Assembly (NCBI GenBank): GCA_031769625.1 | Contig: JAUIMM010002312.1 | Span: forward strand, 1-64,000 | Length of the DNA: 64,000 nt | Origin: Taudactylus pleione | Taxonomy: Eukaryota > Chordata > Amphibia > Anura > Myobatrachidae | Direction of reading: 5' to 3' | In this document: piece after piece, positions 1 to 10,583 of the stretch | Numbering within the stretch: the first letter of the stretch is position 1 | How the letters are laid out: every line of letters begins with the position of its first letter | Made by a program: the position numbers and the translations under genes | The notes under the pieces: model-generated | The model's input: only the letters and a program-made list of their open reading frames with translations | Told to the model about the DNA's origin: nothing | The model's database searches: none

Positions 1-3000
1 GTAAGGGAGGGAGGGGGTGCTAAGTGTGCTCAGTAAGGGAGGGAGGGGGTGCTAAGTGTGCTCAGTAAGGGAGGGAGGGGGTGCTAAGTGTGCTCAGTAA
101 GAGAGGGAGAGGGTGCTAAGTGTGCTCAGTAAGGGAGGGAGGGGGTGCTAAGTGTGCTCAGTAAGGGAGGGAGGGGTGCTATGTGTGCTCAGTAAGGGAG
201 GGAGGGGGTGCTATGTGTGCTCAGTAAGGGAGGGGGTGCTATGTGTGCTCAGTAAAGGAGGGAGGGGGTGCTAAGTGTGCTCAGTAAGGGAGGGAGGGGG
301 TGCTAAGTGTGCTCAGTAAGGGAGGGAGGGGGTGCTAAGTGTGCTCAGTAAGGGAGGGAGGGGGTGCTAAGTGTGCTAAGTAAGGGAGGGAGAGGGTGCT
401 ACGTGTGCTCAGTGAGGGAGGGAGAGGGTGCTAAGAGTGCTCAGTGAGGGAGGGAGGAGGTGCTAAGTGTGCTCAGGGAGGGAGGGGGTGCTATGTGTGC
501 TCAGTAAGGGAGGGAGAGTGTGCTAAGTGTGCTCTGTAAGGGAGGGAGGGGGGTGCTAAGTGTGCTCAGTAAGGGAGGGAGGGGGTGCTATGTGTGCTCA
601 GTAAGGGAGGGAGGGGATGCTACGTGTGCTCAGTAAGGGAGGGAGGGAATGCTGAGTGTGCTCAGTAAGGGAGGGAGGGGGTGCTAAGTGTGCTCAGTAA
701 GGGAGGAAGAGGGTACTAAGTGTGCTCAGGGAGGGAGGGGGTGCTAAGTATTCTCAGTAAGGGAGGGAGGGGGTGCTAAGTGTGCTCAGTAAGGGAGGGA
801 GGGGGTGCTAAGTGTGCTCAGTAAGGGAGGGAGGGGATTCTATGTGTGCTCAGTAAGGGAGGGAGGGGATGCCAAGTGTGCTCAGTAAGGGAGGGAGGGG
901 ATGCTAAGTGTGCTCAGTAAGGGAGGGGGTGCTAACTGTGCTCAGTAAGGGAGGAAGGGGGTGTTAAGTGTGCTCAGTAAGGGAGGGAGAGGGGAGCTAT
1001 GTGTGCTCAGTAAGGGAGGGAGAGGGGAGCTATGTGTGCTCAGTAAGGGAGGGAGGGGGTGCTAAGTCTGCTCAGTAAGGGAGGGAGGGTGCTAAGTGTG
1101 GTCAGTAAGGGAGGTAGAGGGTGCTATGTGTGCTCAGTAAGGGAGGGAGGGGGTGCTAAGTGTGCTCAGTAAGGTAGGGGGTGCTAAGTGTGCTCAGTAA
1201 GGGAGGGAGAGGATGCTAAGTGTGCTCAGTAAGGGAGGGAGGGGGTGCTAAGTGTGCTCAGTAAGGGAGGGAGGGAGTGCTAAGTGTGCTCAGTAAGGGA
1301 GGGAGGGGGTGCTAAGTTTGCTTAGTGAGGGAGGGGATGCTAAGTATGCTCAGTAAGGGAGGGAGGGGGTGCTAAGTGTGCTCAGTAAGGGAGGGAGGGG
1401 GTGCTAAGTGTGCTCAGTAAGGGAGGGAGGGGGTGCTATGTGTACTCAGTAAGGGAGGGAGGGGATGCTAAGTGCTCAGTAAGGGAGGGAGAGGGGAGCT
1501 ATGTGTGCTCAGTAAATGAGGGAGAGGGGAGCTATGTGTGCTCAGTAAGGGAGAGAGGGGGTGCTAAGTGTGCTCAGTATGGGAGGGAGGGTGCTAAGTG
1601 TGGTCAGTAAGGGAGGTAGAGGGTGCTATGTGTGCTCAGTAAGGGAGGGAGGGGGTGCTAAGTGTGCTCAGTTAGGGAGGGGGTGCTAAGTGTGCTCAGT
1701 AAGGGAGGGAGAGGATGCTAAGTGTGCTCAGTAAGGGAGGGGGTGCTAAGTGTGCTCAGTAAGGGAGGGAGAGGATGCTAAGTGTGCTCAGTAAGGGAGG
1801 GAGGGGGTGCTAAGTGTGCTCAGTAAGAGGGAGGGAGTGCTAAGTGTGCTCAGTAAGTGAGGGAGGGGGTGCTAAGTGTGCTCAGTGAGGGAGGGGGTGC
1901 TAAGTGTGCTCAGTAAGGGAGGGAGGGGTGCTAAGTGTGCTCAGTAAGGGAGGGAGGGGATGCTAAGTGTGCTCAGTAAGGGAGGGAGGGGGTGCAAAGT
2001 GTGGTCAGTAAGGGAGGGAGGGGTTGCTAAGTGTGCTCAGTAAGGGAGGGAGGGGATGCTAAGTGTGCTCAGTAAGGGAGGGAGGGGGGTGCTAAGTGTG
2101 CTCAGTAAGGGAGGGAGGGGGTGCTAAGTGTGCTCAGTAAGGGAGGGAGGGGGTGCAAAGTGTGCTCAGTAAGGGAGGGAGGGGGTGCTAAGTGTGCTCA
2201 GTAAGGGAGGGAGAGGGGAGCTGTGTGCGCTCAGTAAGGGAGGGAGGGGGTGCTAAGTGTGCTCAGTAAGGGAGGGAGTGCTAAGTGTGCTCAGTAAGGG
2301 AGGGAGGGGGTGCTAAGTGTGCTCAGTAAGGGAGGGAGGGGATGCTAAGTGTGCTCAGTAAGGGAGGGAGGGGATGCTAAGTGTGCTCAGTAAGGGAGGG
2401 AGGGGGGTGCTAAGTGTGCTCAGTAAGGGAGGGAGGGGGGTGCTAAGTGTGCTCAGTAAGAGAGGGAGAGGGTGCTAAGTGTGCTCAGTAAGGGAGGGAG
2501 GGGGTGCTAAGTGTGCTCAGTAAGGGAGGGAGTGCTAAGTGTGCTCAGTAAGGGAGGAGGGGGTGCTTATTGTGCCCAGTACGGGAGGAGGGGGTGCTTA
2601 GTCTGCCCAGCACGGGAGGAGGGGGTGCTAAGTGTGCTCAGTAAGGGAGGGAGGAGGTGCTAAGTGTTCTCAGTAAGGGAGGGAGGGGGTGCTAAGTGTT
2701 CTTAGTAAGGGAGGGAGGGGGTGCTAAGTGTGCTCAGTAAGGGAGGGAGAGGGTGCTAAGTGTGCTCAGTAAGGGAGGGAGTGCTAAGTGTGCTCAGTAA
2801 GGGAGGAGGGGGTGCTTATTGTGCCCAGTACGGGAGGAGGGGGTGCTTAGTCTGCCCAGTACGGGAGAAGGGGGTGCTTAGTGTGCTCAGTAAGGGAGGG
2901 AGGGGGTGCTAAGTGTGCTCAGTAAGGGAGGGAGGGGGGTGCTAAGTGTGCTCAGTAAGAGGGAGAGGGTGCTATGTGTGCTCAGTAAGGGAGGGGGTAC

Positions 3001-3158
3001 TAAGTGTGCTCAGTAAGGGAGGGAGGGAGGGAGTGCTAAGTGTGCTCAGTAAGGGAGGGAGGGTGTGCTAAGTGTGCTCAGTAAGGGAGGAGGGGGTGCT
3101 TAGTGTGCCCAGTATGGGAGCAGGGGGTGCTTAGTGTGCCCAGTAAGGGAGGAGGGGG
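1..3158. repeat. G-rich minisatellite A, 32-bp unit (left part)
   Basis: About 100 imperfect copies of a 32-bp unit, GTAAGGGAGGGAGGGGGTGC followed by TAAGTGTGCTCA. Units vary by loss of GGGA blocks, by TGCTATG for TGCTAAG, and by AGGGGAGCTATG. The plus strand is strongly G-rich, with three G-runs per unit. The window opens inside the array. The same sequence recurs 39,653 bp downstream. Short open frames inside it are products of the repeat and not genes. Confidence 0.97.
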
Positions 3159-3167
3159 TGCTAAGTG

Positions 3168-3557
3168 GGGATCGGTATGGAATACCGCTAGACGCATGTT
3201 CAAATCTCGACAGCGGAAGACCGGCAGTGAAGATCCCGCCACATCAGTACTTTAACTAATTATTAACAACCCGCCAACCATCCTTAAGGGGTGCCTAACC
3301 CTAACCCACCCTGTACGTGGCTAAACCTACCCCCCTCTTCCCTGCAGCCTAACCCTAAGTCCCCCAGGAGCCCCTAACCTATCTCCCCCCCCCCACGGCT
3401 GACCGCGCCCGCCACCCGGCTTACCTTTGATTGGTATGCCGCGCGTCGGGCTCCCGGCATAGGTAAAATGACAGGCATCTGGATTTCAACGCCTGTCATT
3501 ACACCCCTGCCGGGATTAGACATTCAGGATGCCGACGGTCATGGCCGACTGCCACCC
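3168..3557. mobile_element. hAT-like non-autonomous insertion, 390 bp
   Basis: A 390-bp non-repetitive segment interrupts a minisatellite unit. The 8 bp GCTAAGTG occur directly before it (3160-3167) and directly after it (3558-3565), as expected for a target-site duplication, and the minisatellite resumes as GCTAAGTGTTCCCAGTAA. The ends are GGGATCGG and GCCACCC, so the inverted repeats are weak. Inside are short CCCTAA tracts (3293-3307, 3350-3357). An 8-bp duplication is typical of hAT elements; the family call is inference. A related CCCTAA-bearing stretch lies at about 3650-3910. Confidence 0.6.
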
Positions 3558-3589
3558 GCTAAGTGTTCCCAGTAAAGTAGGAAAGTTGG

Positions 3590-4540
3590 AGGTTACATTT
3601 TTGACTCATCAGTCCACAGAACATTAGCCCACATGGCTTGGGGGTTATCCCTGTGGGGTTGGGTATGAAATGTCGGCAGTCAGAATCTCAACGCCGAGAT
3701 CACTACAGGGCTAACATACGACACTTGTTGATCGGTATGCTAACCCTTTTTCTCTGGTGCCTAAGCCTAACCTCCTCCCATAGTGCCTGAAAGTATCCTC
3801 CCCGTACCCTAATCTAACCCTGCACCCATAGTGCTAGACCCTAACCCTACCCCCAGACCCTCTACTTACCTTCTGCATCCTGACTGCCGCGATGCCGGAT
3901 GCATCCCATCAATGAGCTTTTGGCACACGTCAAACAAACCTTTCTCTATGTCCTCTTGGCTAGCAGTGGTGGTCACCTTGTAACTCTCCCATGGATGCCA
4001 TCTATGCCCAGTCTCTTTCTTATGAAGGAACCCTGACCGGTGACAGTAACTGAGGCGAGCGATACCTGCAGCTCCTTAGGTTATCCTCTGGGTGCTGTTA
4101 TCTTCTGGGTCCTGTTACCCTCTGGCTCCTGTTACCCTCTGGCTCCTGTTACCCTCTGGGTCCTGTTATCCTCTGGGTCCTGTTGTCCTCTGGCTCCTGT
4201 TGTCCTCTGGCTCCTGTTGTCCTCTGGCTCCTGTTGTCCTCTGGCTCCTGTTGTCCTCTGGCTCCTGTTACCCTCTGGGTCCTGTTACCCTCTGGGTCCT
4301 GTTATCCTCTGGGTCCTGTTATCCTCTGGGTCCTGTTATCCTCTAGGCGCTGTTATCCTCTGGGTCCTGTTATCCTCTGGCTCCTGTTGTCCTCTGGGTC
4401 CTGTTATCCTCTGGGTCCTGTTGTCCTCTGGGTCCTGTTGTGACTTCCTGGATGAGCCTGGATGATGGGCACTTGGAGGAACTTTGGCAGCCGACCCCTC
4501 CCGGGGATGAGCCACCACTGTTAGATCTCTCTGAGCGGTA
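3590..4540 (-). pseudogene. Tc1/mariner-like transposase N-terminal remnant
   Basis: On the minus strand the sequence recalls the paired-domain/HTH part of vertebrate Tc1-like transposases. Pieces near 4440-4540 (GGSSP, AHHPGSSRKSQ), near 4000-4070 (KELQVSLASVTVTGSF) and near 3960 (ASQEDIEKGLF) follow the family order, in shifting frames. Two things break it up: a CCCTAA-bearing segment at about 3650-3910 and a 17-bp minisatellite at 4083-4440 lying inside the coding stretch. No intact frame or catalytic core remains. The family assignment rests on recalled family resemblance; a protein search would settle it. Confidence 0.6.
4083..4440. repeat. 17-bp minisatellite B inside Tc1 remnant
   Basis: About 21 copies of a 17-bp unit, TCCTGTTATCCTCTGGG, with TTACC and TTGTCC variants. 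It sits within a Tc1-like transposase remnant, with recognisable transposase sequence on both sides. The copy at 43736-44110 has one extra unit, which accounts for the 17-bp change in offset between the two large copies. The Leu/Ser/Pro-rich translations are artefacts. Confidence 0.95.
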
Positions 4541-4947
4541 TAGTCTATTTTTCACGTCTGTATCTCAATGTGTCTGAGTCTGTATACGAAGTGCAGGGTA
4601 AATCGTCATGATAAAAAGCTGCGGCTGCTGCATCTTAGCGCTCCGTGTACATAATCAGACTCGGTCGCACACAGATATACAAGTGTCACATATCACATTA
4701 ATCAGCGCAGTCTTGTGCAGCAGTTCTGGGGTATCACGATGCTACCACAACTCAAATTCAGGGAAAAAGACGCTCAGCGTACGGTGCTGCGTGCTGAGAC
4801 CTTTTATCCAGCCTGACGTTGCTGGAACGGGTCTATGTATGTTATGTTTCCATTGGACAGGACTGGCAGTAACCGAGCCTGATTGTGTCCAGTCTTATTC
4901 ATCCCAATTATCAGTTCCATTTGGTTCATTATTTGAATGAATGAATA
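4541..4947. other. No recognised feature
   Basis: About 400 bp of ordinary-composition sequence between two Tc1-like remnants. There is no long reading frame, inverted repeat or tandem repeat that I can support. It is identical or nearly so in the second copy. Confidence 0.5.
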
Positions 4948-5224
4948 AGGGGCAATTACTATATCACACAGGGCCAGTTGGTGTTGGATAACTTGTTTCT
5001 TTTCCAAAGTCCGGCTGTGATTAGAGGGGCACCGGAGCGCCCCCATAAGGGCAGGGGGCATTTACAGGGGCCTTGGAGCCCCCTGTAAGAGCCTAGTGGG
5101 AACGCTACCCAGGATGACTTTGTCTTATATTTAGTTTTGTTTGAAGATCTGAAACAAATAAAAGTGACAAATATACAAAAATAGAAGAAGCCAGGAAGGG
5201 GGCAAAAACTTTCATGCCACTGTG
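4948..5224 (+). mobile_element. Tc1-like element 3' end, interrupted
   Basis: The run from AGGGGCAATTACT to GGCAAAAACTTTCATGCCAC (ending at about 5224) matches the usual layout of a Tc1-like 3' untranslated end, including the GATCTGAAACAAATAAA stretch and a terminal CACTGT. Between about 4998 and 5105 unrelated GC-rich sequence replaces the expected AT-rich middle. No TA target duplication can be paired because the 5' end is missing. The second copy lacks 3 bp (GAA) near 5190. Confidence 0.55.
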
Positions 5225-5487
5225 TGTGTATATCTGTATCACTGACCGACCTGTATCTGACCCAGGATACATATGTATACACTGTAGTGCCAAATGTCAT
5301 GTGATAGCAGTATGTAAAGGTAATGGTAGGTTGCATCACTGTACTGTGACATCTTGGAAATTCCCAGACCTGCACCATTTTTACTCTGACATGTCGTGAG
5401 TCAGGTTGACCACCATATAGGCTGCTCATGGCAAGGGGACATGAAATATCAGAGTTCGATTGGAGCATGATAGTGGTTGCTTAGCAA

Positions 5488-6085
5488 ATGGGACATTCCA
5501 TTTCCGAAGCTGTGCGGACATTCAACATTCCTCTGCGATGTCACATGTGTACCAGGAATACATCATGGAAGCCATTACCACCCACCGTGCGCAGCGCAGT
5601 GTCCGACCACAGGTGCTTAATGATAATGACCATCAGCATCTGGCCAGAATTGTCCATAGTAACAGAGAAGTGACACTGGCTCATATCACATCCACATTCA
5701 GTGCAGGCGTATATCCAGCCGGTCAGTGCAGGAGGTACCAGCTGGTGAGTGCAGGAGGTACCAGGCACATATCCAGCAGGTCAGTGCAGGAGGTACCAGG
5801 CGTATATCCAGCCGGTCAGTGCAGGAGGTACCAGCCGGTCAGTGCAGGAGGTACCAGGCGTATATCCAGCCGGTCAGTGCAGGAGGTACCAGCCGGTCAG
5901 TGCAGGAGGTACCAGGCGCATATCCAGCCGGTCAGTGCAGGAGGTACCAGGCGGTCAGTGCAGGAGGTACCAGGCGTATATCCAGCCGGTCAGTGCAGGA
6001 GGTACCAGCCGGTCAGTGCAGGAGGTACCAGGCGCATATCCAGCCGGTCAGTGCAGCATTCTTTAGCTTCCATGGGATATGTCCA
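5488..6085 (+). pseudogene. Tc1-like transposase N-terminus, frameshifted
   Basis: The plus strand reads MGHSISEAVRTFNIP from 5488, then shifts frame near 5545 and continues as SHVYQEYIMEAITTHRAQRS and HLARIVHSNREVTLAHITS to about 5700. This is the HTH DNA-binding part of a Tc1-like transposase. The frame is then expanded by minisatellite C, after which a short family-like piece (SLASMGYV) follows. No DDE catalytic domain is present here. The frameshift, the repeat expansion and the missing core make it a dead fragment. It is a different Tc1 subfamily from the fragment at 3590-4540, judging by sequence. Confidence 0.7.
5703..6054. repeat. 23/35-bp minisatellite C inside Tc1 ORF
   Basis: A mixed array of a 23-bp unit (CCGGTCAGTGCAGGAGGTAC plus CAG) and a 35-bp unit that adds GGCGTATATCCAG. 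Both appear to derive from the Tc1 coding sequence at the left edge, where AGTGCAGGCGTATATCCAGC occurs once. The copy at 45370-45721 has the same length. Confidence 0.93.
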
Positions 6086-6239
6086 CTTGTCTTTCTATGT
6101 ATGTATAACTTCTGCACAGTTGGGAGTAATGAGTTGGTATTATGAAATGGTTGTATTTCTAGTCATTTCCTTTTTCTACCTTTCACTACGTTGACCTTAG
6201 TATTAGATAAGGACAGACATGAGTTACCTGTCCGTGTGT

Positions 6240-7820
6240 AGTGGAAGGTGAGGTTATCTATATAATGGATTGAAGATTAGGAGGTCAGTTTATACGTTTT
6301 GTGGGTATTGAGTATAGATGTTGCTGGTGAGACTTTGGTCCTGGTAATGGGTGCCTGTTGTGTAGGGTATGCATGGTTCCCCTGCTTTGCACGTCTCCTT
6401 TCCCAAATTGTGTCATATCCTGCATAGATTTCCCACAATTCCATCTTTACAAATTCTCCTAGCTGGGTACGTTCTGGTTTTCTCCTGTCTAATCCTATCA
6501 CTTTCCTTCTCATTCCTTCTCATATCTGGATTAGTTCTGTATTAATGTGATTCTGATCTTTTCCTATCTCAATGATTTCCTGTATACTGTGAAAACATTA
6601 ATCGGTGTCTTCCTAGGGTTCTATTTCAGACCACTGTGTTTCTCTGTTGTCTGTATTGTGGTCATAGATAAGGTGGTAACACAGCCAGGGGGAGTTATAC
6701 CTTGTGTTTGAGTTTTCATATCACTTTCCTCCCTTCCCTTTCTGAAATAAAAATGATTAAGATAAGTAATGCTGACATGCACATCGCTATGCACAAAAGC
6801 CAAAATATCTCAGGCTCAGTCCATGTCTTTTTCTTTGTCCTCTTCTCCAATGGGCACCGAATATGTGGAGCTTTGTCCTGGCCAACGGTGAAGAGAACAC
6901 CTTGGTTTAAGTCTCTCTCAGAATCAATGGGCCTGATTCAGAGCCACTCGTAAGCGGCAGCTCGTTCACTCTGAGCGATGTTTGCCCAACTGCGCATGCG
7001 TACGGATCATTATACGCATGCGCGAACCAGTCAGTGCGGCCGAAATTCATGTGCTCGCAAAATAGCAAATGCCTGCTATTTTGAGTGACAGAAAGAGGCG
7101 TATGTGGGTGGTAACAGGGGAAGGTGCTTGAAAATGGGGAGTGGAAATCAGAACGCAGGCGTGCTTAAAGGTCAAAACGGGCGTTTTATGGGTGTGCATA
7201 TTTAAAACAGCAGCGTCATGGACCACGTCACTGGGTTATTTTATAGTCAGAACTGCTCGCAAAATTGTGGTAGCAAACACCAACCCCAAGAATAGCGAGC
7301 AGTTCATACCCTTGTCGATGTACTCGATTAATCTAATAAATAGCGGACATGACGTAGGATGCGAGCGGCCAGGGGGCGTATTTTTCCAAAAAACGAATGC
7401 AAGTTTTGTTCGCTCGTTCAGACATAGAGGCGTGAACAGACCGCAAACAGCGAACGGTTCATTTGAATAGCCACCCCTAGTTTTAGAACGAACGACCGCA
7501 AATAGCGAGTGGCTCTGAATGAGGGCCAATGTCTTTTCTGCTTCCAAAAGTGATCTTGCTCTGACTTGGCAACCTCCTTGCAGCGTTGTAATGGGAGTAC
7601 AGAAAATGGTTGCTGAAAGCCATATTGTTGTGTGATTTTATAAATGTATACGGCATTAGACAATGGTTAGACATTAGTAGATGGTAAAACATTGCATAAG
7701 GTGTTCTTAACAGAAAGAACCTGAGAACAGGACAAAGGTCTCTTTGGCCAGACATATTTAATCCTGAGTAAACATGGTATTACCTTCATATTAATCTAAG
7801 CATACACCATAAAATAGTCA
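6240..7820 (-). pseudogene. Retrovirus-like env remnant (copy 1)
   Basis: Decayed minus-strand sequence lying downstream, in the minus sense, of pol-like sequence. It holds a basic stretch followed by a roughly 23-residue hydrophobic segment at about 6743-6811, then cysteine- and lysine-containing stretches near 6350-6450. This order suggests an env leader followed by surface-subunit sequence. Several frameshifts and stops are visible. In copy 1 the reading frame is also split by the 599-bp insertion at 6929-7527. No LTR was identified. The env call is inference from position and the hydrophobic segment, and is weaker than the pol call. Confidence 0.4.
6929..7527. mobile_element. PIF/Harbinger-like MITE, 599 bp, only in copy 1
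   Basis: The termini form a 22-bp inverted repeat, GGGCCTGATTCAGAGCC plus ACTCG at the left against GGCCCTCATTCAGAGCC plus ACTCG at the right, with two mismatches. It is flanked by AAT on both sides (6926-6928 and 7528-7530). The second large copy has a clean empty site with a single AAT at 46593-46595. A subterminal inverted repeat, GCGCATGCGTA, lies at 6992-7002 and 7013-7023. There is no coding capacity for a transposase. The 3-bp duplication and GGG-start ends suit PIF/Harbinger; the superfamily name is inference. Confidence 0.85.
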
Positions 7821-8149
7821 TGTATTGTTGGGATATCCAACATTCATAATTGAGGCAACAGTGTCCCCTACTGTCTATCCTTTCTTTTACCTATATTTCC
7901 AAACATGACCTCTATACTTGTTAAATGCTTATGTAGGGAGTTTATTCCCTTATATAAAGCTGTCATTTGTCAGTAAGCCTACAGCATATAGCCTATAGCC
8001 AAGGCCTATGCTCGATGTATGAGATCCCAGCTTCAAGGCTCCTGGGAATGAAACCATTTATGTTCTAAGTAGATGATCTAACAAAGCAAGTTAAATGTTT
8101 ATTACATTTTACTCTTTTACTTTGTAATAAATGTTAACTGATATTTGTG

Positions 8150-8898
8150 GTGTGGCTTGATTAACGTCTTTGTATCCAAAGAATCTTATCTCGTTCCACA
8201 GAGAACATATGTGAAGCGTGTATCCAGTTTGTTTTCTCTGTGACATTGTGGGAGGTGGTAGTTGTCAGCAACACCTTATATGGTCCTTCCCGTTGATCTG
8301 CGAGGCAACTAGAATGTAAACATTTTCTTATCATTACATAATCTCCAGGTTAGATTGTGTGACGTGGTCCTTCTGGGCAGTCTTTGATTCGTTTTACATG
8401 GTTTTCTTTGTAAGTCCTTTAAATGATGAAACCTTTTTATGACATAGTCCGTTAGTAAATCATGCATCAAGGAAGAGTCTTGCTGGGTTTACAATCACAT
8501 TTGGGTAGTTTCCAAAAAATATCTCAGAAGGAAAAAGATTAAGGAGAGCTCATGGAACGAAACAGAAGCTATGTAAGACCATTGGCAGTGCCTTTGACCA
8601 TCCCACTCTTGGCTGTGAAACCACTTTAGAAACCTGTGGCCTATACAGGGTTTGAAGTTTGCTCTGTATTCCTGAGTGTAAGCACATTGCCTGGAACACT
8701 TTTCCTGTGAATTGAGTAATACTATCACCCGTGAGATACTATACCTAGCTACAAATTCCTAAACCACTTTCTTACTACAAATGCCGCAGTACATGAGGAC
8801 ACTGGATAAGCCTCTGACCTTATTTGAAAAGAGATTTATCACCATTAGGACATAGTGTTAATTTCTTACCTTTGACAATTGTATGAAGTCAACTCACA
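8150..8898 (-). pseudogene. Retrovirus-like pol (integrase) remnant
   Basis: On the minus strand, in shifting frames, the catalytic-core end and the C-terminal domain of a retroviral integrase can be followed. Landmarks are VDFIQL near 8890, FTGKVFQAM near 8695, WSKALPMVL near 8595 and GPYKVLL near 8275. At least two stops and one frameshift separate these blocks. The pol sequence is broken at 8898/10257 by a 1,358-bp element and seems to continue to 10583 with an integrase zinc-binding-like stretch. It is an old, inactive copy. Whether the source was an ERV or another LTR element cannot be decided without the rest. Confidence 0.65.
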
Positions 8899-10256
8899 GG
8901 GGTAAATTTACTAAATTTCAATTTGGCATTTTGAGTGATATGAGGTGCAATTTTCATTCAATTTATATTCGATTTTGCATTTGGGTATTTACTAAAGGCG
9001 AAATCAAATGATGGGAACAGCAGGATAAACTTTAGTTACATTGAGTTCAATGGAGTCGTTCATTGCCTGAGAGGCGGGGCCTGACCTCTCTCAGCCAATG
9101 AACGCTCAGACACGGACCTTAAAAGGAGAAAGCCGCGTCTGAGCGCTTCATTCGGGAAGTAATAATCATCCTGGTTAGGATGCTTAGTGCGAGGGTCGGG
9201 TTTTTTAGTTTTGTTATTTTAACAACACATTGGATGCCTACTGGACAAGGGGACCACTCAAGGTAATATAGGTGAGTATGTGTGAGTGTGTATGTATGTA
9301 ATAAACTTATACTGTGTAAGGTGTGTGTGTGTGTGTTTCTTTCAACATTTCTTTGCAGGTGAACTACAGGTCCCAGTGGCCCCTTAATGCCCCGCATGCT
9401 GGTACTTGTGGTTCTCCAAGTACTAGCATGTGGGGGAGGCTTGCTGGGAACTGCAGTTCTACTGTAAAGATAATATTTTTATTCTATTTTTACACTACAC
9501 TAACACAATCAACCCGCCACCCACCGCCCAGGGGTGGCGAGGATAGCCCTGGGCTATCAGCCTAGGCTAGGGGTGCCCTGGAGAGGGAGACCCTTTTATT
9601 GGGCTGACTAGCAGTCAGGGCTGATGCTGTGGCTGGGAGGCCCGGTTATAGGGCTCCCCTGGCTGTGGCATCAGTCCCCCGTTAGAATGGGGCTGGTTCT
9701 GTGAATTACAGGGAGACCCTACGCAATTTTTTCCCTGTAATTCCAGAACCAGCACTGATTCCAATAGCCCAGTGCTGGTTGTACTAAGTAGAGGGAGACC
9801 CTACGCAATTTTTTCCCTGTACTTAGTCAACCAGACCTGGGTTTGAACAGTCCGGGGCTGGTTCTGTTTTGGGGGGGGACCTCACATCATTCTTTTTTAC
9901 TTTTAACTCTTTACTTTTTACAGTCACATACATGCTGGCATCTCACTGATGTCTGCATATATCTGTGTGAGAAGGAACTGCTCATAATGAAAGTGAAAGC
10001 ATGAAGCAGTTCTATGCTGTCGGGGATTTGCAGTTCGGTTTGAAGTGTGATTTGCCGTTTGATTTGTACATGAACGTGCCAAATCCAACAGCAAATCACT
10101 GTTCAAAACTGAATCAAATCGAATTTGTTTTGCAAATCGCAGAACAAATTGAACTATAGTAAATCTAGTGAAAAAACGGTTTTAACGCAATTCGATTTGA
10201 GTCGGTTTGAGAAGAGCTAAATCATTCTTCAAGTCGACCTTTGATAAATTTACCCC
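8899..10256. mobile_element. Non-autonomous TIR element, 1,358 bp
   Basis: The ends GGGGTAAATTTACTAAA and, inverted, GGGGTAAATTTATCAAA flank a 1,358-bp segment. It is bordered by ACA on both sides (8896-8898 and 10257-10259), consistent with a 3-bp target duplication. It interrupts integrase-like sequence. It has no transposase frame. Inside are a (GT)n run near 9320 and two long hairpins at 9693-9834. Its superfamily is uncertain; a 3-bp duplication would suit PIF/Harbinger. Confidence 0.75.
9693..9834. repeat. Twin hairpins with a shared loop sequence
   Basis: Hairpin 1 (9693-9752) pairs CTGGTTCTG, then GAATTACAGGGA after a 1-nt bulge, with the matching right arm. Hairpin 2 (9775-9834) pairs CTGGTTG and ACTAAGTA...GGGA with its right arm. 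The stems differ in sequence, but both enclose GACCCTACGCAATTTTT. They lie inside the 1,358-bp element and are repeated in the second copy at +39,065. Confidence 0.85.
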
Positions 10257-10583
10257 ACAATCTCTGGAATAAACCAGTGGTGGGAGGGACATGAAGAGAG
10301 TCCTGGGGAATACCAGCAGTTTCCAATCATTCTATATCTGTATATCACTCTATTTAGGACTCCATAAAGTACACGGAAGGCTGATATACTATTTACATTT
10401 GGAACTACCAGTACTTTGTGTATATCTTTTCATTTTTTTCCTATGGACTGAATCTGGCGTATCTATGGAGGTATCTATGGAGGTCTGATCTTCAAAAATC
10501 GCAACCAGATGAACTGTCACTATTTATATTCGTGGAATTAGCTATATGTAAACAAGACAGGGCGCAGATGGTTACTGGTATAT
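10257..10583 (-). pseudogene. Continuation of retrovirus-like pol remnant
   Basis: This 327-bp stretch between two TIR elements continues the pol sequence beyond the 1,358-bp insertion. One minus-strand frame includes NCWYSPGLSS near 10300, which resembles the end of an integrase zinc-binding region. The similarity is weak and no intact frame is present. The following stretch, 11183-11470, may belong to the same remnant, but I could not recognise it. Confidence 0.4.

Noticed and set aside
1..3158. CRISPR-like array
   Set aside because: The units are contiguous and near-identical with no unique spacers; this is a minisatellite in vertebrate DNA.
3293..3307. Interstitial telomere
   Set aside because: Only two or three CCCTAA repeats, lying inside a hAT-like insertion; too short to be a telomeric block.
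4608..4940. A 110-codon plus-strand frame
   Set aside because: No homology I recognise, no splice context, and flanked by transposon debris; most likely chance.
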